DNA from: a bacterium D16-51
Lineage (GTDB): Bacteria; Bacillota; Clostridia; Lachnospirales; Lachnospiraceae
Assembly: GCA_003612285.1 (NCBI GenBank)
Contig: RAYE01000018.1
Span: 1-64,000, forward strand
DNA: 64,000 nt
Direction: 5' to 3'
Below, in pieces: positions 1 to 4,836 of this stretch. The position numbers and the translations under genes were made by a program. Numbering within the stretch: the first letter of the stretch is position 1; each line of letters begins with the position of its first letter. The notes beneath the pieces were generated by a model. That model ran no database searches and had not been told where the DNA came from. It was given only the letters and a program-made list of their open reading frames with translations.

Positions 1-1
1 G

Positions 2-517
2 ACGCTTATGCAGGGCACACAGGACGCCACAGCGGGCGCAGGGCAGGTTTTAAGCGGCTATACGGCATATGCTAAGGGAAATAAAATAACAGGCTCTATG
101 CCCTCACAGGGGGCGCAGACAATCACGCCCGGCACATCCGCCAAAACAATTGCGGCCGGGAGATACCTGTCAGGCCAGCAGACGATTGCTGGGGATGCGA
201 ACCTAATCCCGGCAAATATTGCCAAGGGAAAAAGCATCTTTGGGGTTGCAGGCAGCCATGAGGCTGGCATACAATTCCGGGCGGACTGCACAAATTATAA
301 CCATCACCCGGTGCATGAGGCAAAATTAGCCGCTTTTACGCCTTATACAATATCAGGGAGTTTTACCGCCCCTAACGGAGTATCTGTCCCATACACAATA
401 TCATTAAATACTTATACTGGGCCCAAAAGTGTGCTCTTGTTTGTCAAGCCTGACGGCATCATGGTTAATAATGTGGTTGCAGTCAAGACCATCAATTATT
501 CAAGGGGCTCGACATAA
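2..517 (+). CDS. Prophage tail / receptor-binding protein, 5' end outside window
   Basis: Structural phage protein probably displayed on the tail. The frame is open to the left edge, so the true start may lie outside; the first ATG seen is at 8. The N-terminal part has the repeats common in Firmicutes tail proteins: GYTAYAKGNKITGSM, then TITPGT and GRYLSGQQTI, then NIAKGKSIFGVAGS. The frame stops at a TAA (515-517), but the same frame continues without a break to 724 and reads like the rest of the same domain (see next entry). It lies upstream of the lysis genes, the usual place for tail fibres. Assignment rests on motif resemblance, not on a known fold. Confidence 0.7.
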   Translation, partial: TLMQGTQDATAGAGQVLSGYTAYAKGNKITGSMPSQGAQTITPGTSAKTIAAGRYLSGQQTIAGDANLIPANIAKGKSIFGVAGSHEAGIQFRADCTNYNHHPVHEAKLAAFTPYTISGSFTAPNGVSVPYTISLNTYTGPKSVLLFVKPDGIMVNNVVAVKTINYSRGST

Positions 518-724
518 GGGTATGTGTATTTCCGCTCGGAGCATGTGTTTTCCTGGAACAATCCTCTTCTCACAACAAGCTATGGAGTCCCGGGACCAAG
601 CACTGGCACTAATTATGCTACTGTTTCGGGCAAAGGGATGCTTGCCCTGCAGTTCCCTAATGATGCACCAAATAATGAGTATACGGCAATGACTGTCAAT
701 TACGTGGAGGCATATTATTATTAG
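518..724 (+). pseudogene. C-terminal continuation of the tail protein after an in-frame TAA
   Basis: These 68 codons are in the same frame as the tail gene, separated only by TAA 515-517. The residues just before (YSRGST) and after (GYVYFRSEHVF) the stop read as one continuous beta-rich tail domain ending NYVEAYYY. A single-base change (for example TAT to TAA) would explain the break. A GTG at 524 with a weak AAGGG in front could restart translation, but a 67-residue fragment is unlikely to fold alone. Alternatives are stop readthrough or a sequencing error. Confidence 0.55.
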
Positions 725-740
725 GGTGCGAATGAAAAAG

Positions 741-780
741 AACAGGCATACCACTGGGAGATTGCCAGCATATGCCTGTT
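741..780 (+). terminator. Hairpin after the tail gene
   Basis: AACAGGCATA (741-750) pairs with TATGCCTGTT (771-780) to give a 10-bp stem. No T-run follows, so it is a weak or factor-dependent terminator at best. The -35 of the next promoter lies in its loop. Confidence 0.35.
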
Positions 781-790
781 ATGGTACAAT
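762..790 (+). promoter_or_regulatory. Promoter of the holin-like toxin mRNA
   Basis: TTGCCA (762-767), 17-nt spacer, TACAAT (785-790) preceded by an extended -10 TG (782-783). It is placed about 70 nt upstream of the toxin ORF, leaving a structured leader. In that leader CCTCCCT (825-831) can pair with the Shine-Dalgarno AGGGGAGG (844-851), as in many type I toxin mRNAs. Confidence 0.6.
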
Positions 791-859
791 CAGTTATGGA
801 GTAACCGTGTTACAAGGTGGACAGCCTCCCTAACTTACATAAGAGGGGAGGTGGTGCGG

Positions 860-955
860 ATGGAGATGTTTACATTTCAGGACTTAGTCCTGTTTGGTAC
901 ATTTTTAATCATACTGCTTGCCTATATTGACAATAGGAATAACAAGCGAAAATAA
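860..955 (+). CDS. Holin-like type I toxin peptide (Hol_Tox-like)
   Basis: A 31-residue peptide: MEMFTFQDLVLF, then a hydrophobic stretch GTFLIILLAYID, then the basic tail NRNNKRK. This is the pattern of the putative holin-like toxins (single membrane helix ending in IDNRN, then lysines). ATG 860 was chosen because GGGGAGG ends 8 nt upstream; GTG codons at 851 and 854 are in frame but lie in the ribosome site. The mRNA has its own promoter and a leader that can mask the ribosome site. A convergent antisense RNA overlaps its 3' end, which supports a toxin-antitoxin pair rather than a phage holin. Confidence 0.75.
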   Translation: MEMFTFQDLVLFGTFLIILLAYIDNRNNKRK

Positions 956-1000
956 ATAAACCTACCTTGTACTTAGCCCGTCGAGGTAGGTTTATTTCAT
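947..1000. terminator. Bidirectional terminator shared by toxin mRNA and antisense RNA
   Basis: AAATAAACCTACCT and AGGTAGGTTTATTT form a long stem around a loop of about 19 nt starting TGTACTTAGC. Both flanks are A/T rich, so it can end transcripts arriving from either side. This gives the toxin mRNA and the minus-strand RNA a complementary 3' overlap. Confidence 0.6.
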
Positions 1001-1048
1001 AAACACACTTGGGAGGCTAACCACTTTGTGGGCGGCTGCTCCTTTTAT
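957..1048 (-). ncRNA. Candidate antisense antitoxin RNA
   Basis: Inferred from a strong minus-strand promoter at 1055-1083 pointing at the toxin gene and a terminator at about 957-1000. The predicted RNA of roughly 90 nt would pair with the 3' part of the toxin mRNA, the RatA/TxpA arrangement. There is no ORF in it. The start near 1048 is estimated from promoter spacing. Confidence 0.5.
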
Positions 1049-1054
1049 ATATCT

Positions 1055-1083
1055 AATATAGCACAGGTATCTTGTTTTTGCAA
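1055..1083 (-). promoter_or_regulatory. Promoter of the antisense RNA
   Basis: On the minus strand: -35 TTGCAA (1078-1083), exactly 17 nt, -10 TATATT (1055-1060). No coding ORF lies downstream, so the transcript would be non-coding. Confidence 0.6.
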
Positions 1084-1094
1084 GGTGTGAGTTT

Positions 1095-1116
1095 AGAGCC
1101 GTAAAGGCTCTTTTTT
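1095..1116 (+). terminator. Short intrinsic terminator
   Basis: GAGCC-GTAAA-GGCTC stem followed by six or seven Ts, just upstream of the lysis cassette. It may attenuate readthrough from upstream or end a short transcript. Confidence 0.45.
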
Positions 1117-1150
1117 GATGTCAAAAATCAGGAAAGGGGGTGATAAAGGG

Positions 1151-1459
1151 ATGGATGCACAAATCACAAGGGCAGAACATGAAGAGTTCAGGAAAAGGAT
1201 TGACGAAGAAAACCACAGGCAGAACCGACGCCTGGAAGAGCTGGAAGAAAGCGTCCGGCAGATAGGGGCACTGACAACATCCGTGGAAAAACTTGCTTCT
1301 GCTGTAGAAGGGATGGTAAAGGAGCAGGAAAAACAGGGAAAAAAGCTGGAAGTGCTTGAGGGGCGTGACGGGGAAATGTGGCGTAAGGTAACAGGCTATA
1401 TCATAACCGCCATAGCCGGCATTATAGCCGGCTTCATATTTACACAAATTGGAATGTAA
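1151..1459 (+). CDS. XhlA-like haemolysin / lysis accessory protein
   Basis: 102 residues: a charged amphipathic coiled coil (about 5-70, EEFRKRIDEENHRQNRR onward) followed by one C-terminal membrane helix (YIITAIAGIIAGFIFTQIGM). This is the XhlA layout in Bacillus prophages, which act with the holin and amidase at lysis. ATG 1151 is chosen because GGAAAGGGGG (1131-1140) is well spaced; an in-frame ATG at 1118 lies within the terminator and would add 11 basic residues. The holin follows 13 bp later. Confidence 0.75.
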   Translation: MDAQITRAEHEEFRKRIDEENHRQNRRLEELEESVRQIGALTTSVEKLASAVEGMVKEQEKQGKKLEVLEGRDGEMWRKVTGYIITAIAGIIAGFIFTQIGM

Positions 1460-1472
1460 GGAGGAATAAAAG

Positions 1473-1673
1473 ATGGGTAAGAAATGGTTAAAAGCAGCAG
1501 GAATCAGGGCAGTAAAGACAATGGCACAGTCAGCGTTGGCTTTGCTCCCTGCTTCAGCAATGATAACAGCCGTAGACTGGAAAGTTGTAATAGGCACTGC
1601 GGCACTGGCAGGCGTGGCATCCATGCTGACATCTGTGGCAGGGCTGCCGGAATTGAAAGAAGGGAGTAAATAA
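1473..1673 (+). CDS. Phage holin (r1t / phi LC3 type)
   Basis: 66 residues. Forms membrane lesions that release the endolysin. It has the family's pattern: basic amphipathic N-terminus, KTMAQSALALLPAS, ITAVDWKVVIGTAALAGVASMLTSVAGLPE, with two hydrophobic segments around the VDW turn. GGAGG lies 8 nt upstream of ATG. It sits between the XhlA-like gene and the amidase; its stop is followed 1 bp later by the amidase ATG, so the two are probably translationally coupled. Confidence 0.85.
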   Translation: MGKKWLKAAGIRAVKTMAQSALALLPASAMITAVDWKVVIGTAALAGVASMLTSVAGLPELKEGSK

Positions 1674-1674
1674 T

Positions 1675-2232
1675 ATGCCAAAGATTACAAAGGTAACAGT
1701 ACATGCAGGCCATAACAAAAATGGTAAAATCGCCTGCGGTGCATCTGACTATATTGATGAATCAAAAGAAGCCCGGATTATCTGCAAGAAAGTGATAAGG
1801 CTTTTAAAAAGAAATGGAGTAAAAGCATACAACTGCACAGTCAATAACGGAACGTCCCAGTCTGACGTGTTAAAGAAAATATGCAGGAAATGCAATGCAA
1901 AGGACAGACAGCTTGATATCTCCATCCATTTCAATGCAGCGTACCATTCAAAATCTGACGGCAGGACGAAAGGTGTTGAAGCCCTCCTGTACAAGAATGA
2001 TGGAATCAAAGCGGACATAGCAAAAAGAATGTGTGAACAAATCAGCAGGATAGGGTTTACAAACCGAGGCATAAAAGTCCGTACTGATTTAAGCGTACTA
2101 AAAAACACTACTAAGCCTGCAATCCTGTTAGAGGTATGCTTTGTGGATGACCAGGACGATGCCAAGCTATATAAGGCAAACAAGGATGCTGTTGCAAAAG
2201 CAATCGTAAGAGCGATACTTAATGCCGCTTAA
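1675..2232 (+). CDS. Phage endolysin, N-acetylmuramoyl-L-alanine amidase (Amidase_3)
   Basis: 185 residues, a single catalytic domain that cleaves the amide bond between muramic acid and L-alanine. Zinc ligands and the catalytic Glu are visible: VHAGHN near residue 11, an acidic site at DESKEA, SIHFNA near 83, and LLEVCFVDD near 150, where E is the expected catalytic residue. There is no signal peptide, as expected for a holin-dependent endolysin, and no recognisable C-terminal wall-binding repeat, which is short for the family. The start ATG at 1675 has GGAG in the end of the holin gene. Confidence 0.88.
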   Translation: MPKITKVTVHAGHNKNGKIACGASDYIDESKEARIICKKVIRLLKRNGVKAYNCTVNNGTSQSDVLKKICRKCNAKDRQLDISIHFNAAYHSKSDGRTKGVEALLYKNDGIKADIAKRMCEQISRIGFTNRGIKVRTDLSVLKNTTKPAILLEVCFVDDQDDAKLYKANKDAVAKAIVRAILNAA

Positions 2233-2262
2233 ACAGTGGAATATTTAACAATATGCATAGAT

Positions 2263-2294
2263 AGGTGGCAGAAATTATATCTGCCATCTGTTTA
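2263..2294 (+). terminator. Terminator of the lysis cassette
   Basis: AGGTGGCAGA (2263-2272) pairs with TCTGCCATCT (2280-2289), one G-T wobble, 7-nt loop, then GTTTACG. The T-tract is poor, so moderate strength. Confidence 0.45.
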
Positions 2295-2309
2295 CGTGTT
2301 AAAATAATA

Positions 2310-2339
2310 TTGGATTTACGCAACAGTTTATGGTATACT
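2310..2339 (+). promoter_or_regulatory. Promoter of the CRISPR-like array
   Basis: TTGGAT (2310-2315), 18-nt spacer, TATACT (2334-2339) with an extended -10 TGG. It reads toward the repeat array about 120 nt downstream, with no ORF of note in between. Confidence 0.5.
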
Positions 2340-2350
2340 GATGAAAATTC

Positions 2351-2394
2351 CAAAAGGGAAAATTTAGCAAGAATCGGCCAAATTTTCCCTTTTG
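2351..2394 (+). other. Perfect 15-bp hairpin in the array leader
   Basis: CAAAAGGGAAAATTT (2351-2365) is exactly complementary to AAATTTTCCCTTTTG (2380-2394), with a 14-nt loop. It starts about 12 nt after the predicted array promoter. No T-run follows on the plus strand, so it is not a typical terminator in the array direction. It could be a leader structure or a terminator for minus-strand transcripts. Confidence 0.55.
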
Positions 2395-2457
2395 AAAAAA
2401 CCTTGGAGAAATCACATGCTGCAAACCTGCATAGGCAGGGCGTTCCAAAAGCCTAGG

Positions 2458-2862
2458 GTAGAAATGATGTTAGCTTGTTAAAGGGCATTGACACACGTTT
2501 TGCCAATATATTCTGTTATTATTTTCGTCAATGTAGAAATGATATCAGCCCGTTAAAGGGCATTGACACCATAAAACTGATATTTCTTTTCTTCGCCTAT
2601 TAGTGCGTAGAAATGACGCCAGCCCATTGAAGGGCATTGACGCACATGCACTTGCAGGCGAGCCATACCGACCTTTGATATGTAGAAATGACACCAGCCC
2701 GATAAAGGGCATTGACACGCATGTTTTACATGAATCATATGGGCAGTTTTTAGTAGAAATGATAGCAGCCCGCAGAAGGGCATTGACACACCATAGCCAT
2801 AACAATGAGTAACATAGAGAATGATGTAGAAATGGCATGAGCCCGTTTAAAGGTATTGGGTA
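2458..2862 (+). CRISPR. CRISPR-like array, six 37-nt degenerate repeats, five spacers
   Basis: Repeats at 2458-2494, 2533-2569, 2607-2643, 2682-2718, 2753-2789 and a decayed last one at 2826-2862. Spacers are unrelated to each other and are 38, 37, 38, 34 and 36 nt. Each repeat begins GTAGAAATGA or close to it, has three variable bases, then an (A)GCCC-loop-GGGC hairpin and ends ATTGACAC. The hairpin stem is kept in five repeats while the 6-nt loop varies (GTTAAA, ATTGAA, GATAAA, GCAGAA); the first repeat keeps it as GCTT/GGGC with wobble pairs. From memory this layout resembles type VI-A (Cas13a) repeats such as that of Clostridium aminophilum (AGCCCG...GGGCAATAGAC). No cas gene or adaptation gene is within the window. 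It lies between the phage endolysin and the phage end. Confidence 0.72.
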
Positions 2863-2877
2863 TAATGAACCAACAAT

Positions 2878-2912
2878 AAAAAGCTCCGGCATAATACTGG
2901 AGCTTTTTATTT
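2878..2912 (+). terminator. Intrinsic terminator of the array
   Basis: AAAAAGCTCC (2878-2887) pairs with GGAGCTTTTT (2899-2908), followed by ATTT. It stands 16 nt after the last repeat, so the array transcript has a defined end. Confidence 0.75.
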
Positions 2913-2998
2913 CTTAGATTTCATTTAATGTTCTTTATAAAGTTTTCCCGCCATTTTTATGTGACCAATTGGACTGTTTATAGACGGCTGTGACAGCT

Positions 2999-3142
2999 TT
3001 ACACGCTTAGAGCCTTATCCAGTTCTTTTGCAACAAAAGGAAGAATCTTGCCGCCCCTTTTCCTTATATTTTCAATTTCCTGAATTTCTTCTTTTATCTT
3101 CTTGGAAAAATATTCAGAAACCGTATCAGGATTAAGCCAGCA
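2999..3142 (-). pseudogene. Decayed ORF fragment in the prophage end
   Basis: 47 codons on the minus strand ending in TAA, with a protein-like, helical, charged composition (WLNPDTVSEYFSKKIKEE ... GGKILPFVAKELDKALSV). A TAA stands immediately upstream and no start codon is present, so it can only be a remnant of a longer gene. The family is not recognised. The rest of 2913-3151 shows nothing else I can support. Confidence 0.3.
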
Positions 3143-3151
3143 TTATATAAT

Positions 3152-3245
3152 ACATGATAACTAGTGTAAAATCAACATACAAAACACATGAAATATCATG
3201 TTTTAAATATTATTGTTTTTGTGTATATTACACGAAAAATAATGT
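3152..3245. promoter_or_regulatory. Operator cluster upstream of the CI-like gene
   Basis: Three related 16-bp sites: ACATGATAACTAGTGT (3152-3167), ACATGAAATATCATGT (3186-3201, arms ACATGA/TCATGT with 4-nt centre) and ACACGAAAAATAATGT (3230-3245). The same motif recurs at 3543-3558 and 3576-3591 around the next promoter. These are the likely binding sites of the regulator encoded at 3304. Confidence 0.6.
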
Positions 3246-3247
3246 TA

Positions 3248-3276
3248 TTGACAATGAATTAAATATCATGTAAAAT
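3248..3276 (+). promoter_or_regulatory. Promoter of the CI-like regulator
   Basis: TTGACA (3248-3253), 17-nt spacer, TAAAAT (3271-3276). A half-site CATGT overlaps the -10 and a full operator ends 3 nt before the -35, which suggests autoregulation. Confidence 0.65.
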
Positions 3277-3303
3277 ATAGATAATGATAAAGGAGGTGTA
3301 AAA

Positions 3304-3540
3304 ATGCTTGTATATAAGATTGATGTGCTGGCAACATTAAAAGAAGCCGGATACAATACTACAAGATTGCGGAAAGAAAAGTTGCTAAATGAAAGTGCAA
3401 TACAATATATTAGAAAGGGCAAACCAGTAGGAGCAAAAGCACTTGATAATATTTGTATGCTTTTAGATATGCAGCCGGGGAATATATTGAAATATGTAGA
3501 AATCGAAAACACGAAAAATAATGTAAATCAGAAATTATAA
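3304..3540 (+). CDS. Small Cro/CI-type (XRE) transcriptional regulator
   Basis: 78 residues, almost all one helix-turn-helix domain: the N-terminal strand MLVYKIDVLATLKEAG, then TTRLRKEKLLNESAIQYIRKGKPVGAKALDNICMLLDMQPGNIL. It matches the HTH_26-type Cro/CI group. AAAGGAGG is placed 7 nt before ATG. It should bind the ACATGA-N4-TCATGT-like sites that surround its own promoter and the promoter downstream, so it probably represses both itself and the two small ORFs that follow. It lacks a C-terminal dimer or protease domain, so it would not be controlled by RecA cleavage. Confidence 0.8.
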   Translation: MLVYKIDVLATLKEAGYNTTRLRKEKLLNESAIQYIRKGKPVGAKALDNICMLLDMQPGNILKYVEIENTKNNVNQKL

Positions 3541-3542
3541 AC

Positions 3543-3596
3543 ACATGAAAAAAGATGTAAAAAGCTATTGATAATACATGAAATATGATGTATATT
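3543..3596 (+). promoter_or_regulatory. Operator-covered promoter for the two small ORFs
   Basis: TTGATA (3568-3573), 17-nt spacer, TATATT (3591-3596). Operators ACATGAAAAAAGATGT (3543-3558) and ACATGAAATATGATGT (3576-3591) flank the -35 and fill the spacer up to the -10, so binding would block RNA polymerase. Confidence 0.6.
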
Positions 3597-3674
3597 ATAA
3601 TTAGTCCCAGGATAAAGGGCTAATGACCGACAAGGCAGAGGGCAAGCGAAACCTCAAGGGGAAAGGAGAAAAAC

Positions 3675-3830
3675 ATGGATGATATGAACAAAGATGAAAT
3701 TAAAATTGTAAAAAATTCCACAATTTACGAAATCCGCTTGATGTTGGATTCCGAGGAAAAAGAAACCTATACCAAAGAGGAAATTTTGAAATTGCTGGAT
3801 ACAATCGCAAGAGCAAAGGAAACTGAGTAA
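3675..3830 (+). CDS. Small prophage protein, unknown function (51 aa)
   Basis: Unrecognised acidic, helical protein: MDDMNKDEIKIVKNSTIYEI, then RLMLDSEEKETYTKEEILKL and a C-terminal helix. GAAAGGAG lies 8 nt upstream of ATG. It is the first gene after the operator-covered promoter at 3568 and shares its opening (MD-x-MN) and an R-L-x-LD segment with the next small ORF, so the two look like diverged paralogues. No function is proposed. Confidence 0.5.
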   Translation: MDDMNKDEIKIVKNSTIYEIRLMLDSEEKETYTKEEILKLLDTIARAKETE

Positions 3831-3974
3831 AACATAAAAGACTAACAGTAAGGGCGGGCTTGCCACCGCTCAAAGCCACAAAAACGGTGTAAAACGTGGT
3901 TTGAAATAAATCAAGTAAAACATTATCCAAAGGGAACAGAGGACAATAACACCTGGAAGAGGGAAGGAAAGCAC

Positions 3975-4115
3975 ATGGACGAAATGAACATGACAGAAAC
4001 AGTAAGGTTGATTTTAGACCTAAGAGCCAAAGGCTGGAACGATACAGATATCATAAACCATATCCTGTTTATCGTGACAGGCGAGGAAAAGTACAAAGCA
4101 AAAGGGGCTGAATAA
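3975..4115 (+). CDS. Small prophage protein, unknown function (46 aa)
   Basis: Unrecognised: MDEMNMTETVRLILDLRAKG, then WNDTDIINHILFIVTGEEKY and a lysine-rich end. GGGAAGGAAA precedes ATG 3975. The sequence WNDTDIINHILFIVTG is amphipathic and could be a protein-binding helix pair. It is the last gene before the presumed phage attachment site, and the 145 bp between the two small ORFs hold no other ORF. Confidence 0.5.
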   Translation: MDEMNMTETVRLILDLRAKGWNDTDIINHILFIVTGEEKYKAKGAE

Positions 4116-4149
4116 AACAGCCCCAGCCAAAAACTGAAAATCCTTCCTT

Positions 4150-4195
4150 ATATAAAGTGAGCAAATTTGGGTGGCTTCCTTTTGTTATAGTCTTT
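4150..4195. other. Probable prophage/chromosome junction (att)
   Basis: The chromosomal deacetylase gene, read on the minus strand, is normal up to RPPY (codons ending near 4200) and then runs into foreign sequence (TKRL, stop 4185-4187). Phage-type genes lie on the other side. The crossover is therefore placed within about 4150-4200. The matching att half and the rest of the gene are outside the window. Confidence 0.5.
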
Positions 4196-4760
4196 TCGTA
4201 TAAGGTGGCCTGAAAACCTGCATTTCTACGCCGGTTAGTTCTTTTACCTTTTCATGCGGCGCCATGATTTCTTCCTTGCATTCTTCCGCGGAAAGGGTGG
4301 ACATCTGTTTATGGTTTTGGCTGTGGTTTCCAAGTTCATGCCCTGCTTTGCAGATTGCCTTCACATCATCAGGATATTTTTCAATCCATCCGCCAGTCAT
4401 GAAAAATGTAACATGCACTTTTTTCTTTTTCAGGATATCAAGGATTTTTTTGGTATCTTCATTTCCCCATGCGGCGTCAAAACTTAACGCCACTTTTTTT
4501 TCATTTTGTTCCACACAGTAAATTGGAAGCTTTTTGTTAGAAATCCTGCTGCCAGAAGTAGAGGTGTGGGGCTGTATAGCATTTTTCTGCCCATACCCAA
4601 TAGCAATCCCGGAAAGCAGGATAACAGAGAGGACGACAAGCCCGCTGCGGATAAAGGTGCTTATATTTGCCAGTTCCTTATCAATATTATAGTCGGGGGT
4701 TGGATCTGCTTCTGTCTTTGGAAAATGGGTTCCAGAAAAGAATTTAGAAAAATGTTTCAT
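4185..4760 (-). pseudogene. Polysaccharide deacetylase (NodB fold), truncated at the prophage junction
   Basis: 191 residues. The membrane-anchored family removes acetyl groups from cell-wall sugars. One membrane helix (about 38-56, SGLVVLSVILLSGIAIG), a linker, then the NodB domain: motif 1 as SFDAAWGNEDT, motif 2 as GNHSQNH with the metal-binding His pair, motif 3 as FRPPY. The protein then ends TKRL and stops, lacking motifs 4 and 5 (roughly the last 70-80 residues). The FDAAWG form is typical of clostridial sporulation-type deacetylases. Start 4760 has GAGGCAG upstream; an ATG at 4772 is possible. Likely inactive while the prophage is integrated. Confidence 0.75.
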
Positions 4761-4836
4761 AGTCTGCCTCATTTCTGTAAAGTGAGCTTTATTCACAGTA
4801 TATGAAAAAAGGCAGGAGGGTATTCTATTTATCCTT

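Noticed and set aside
400-724. Variable region of a diversity-generating retroelement in the tail gene
   Set aside because: No second template repeat and no reverse transcriptase in the window.
1121-1681. 186-codon minus-strand ORF opposite the lysis genes
   Set aside because: Shadow of three well-supported phage genes on the plus strand.
2545-2892. 115-codon minus-strand ORF across the repeat array with MPF-x-GL-x-SFL repeats
   Set aside because: The apparent protein repeat is only the translation of the 37-nt DNA repeats; no ribosome site, and the spacers break any consistent period.
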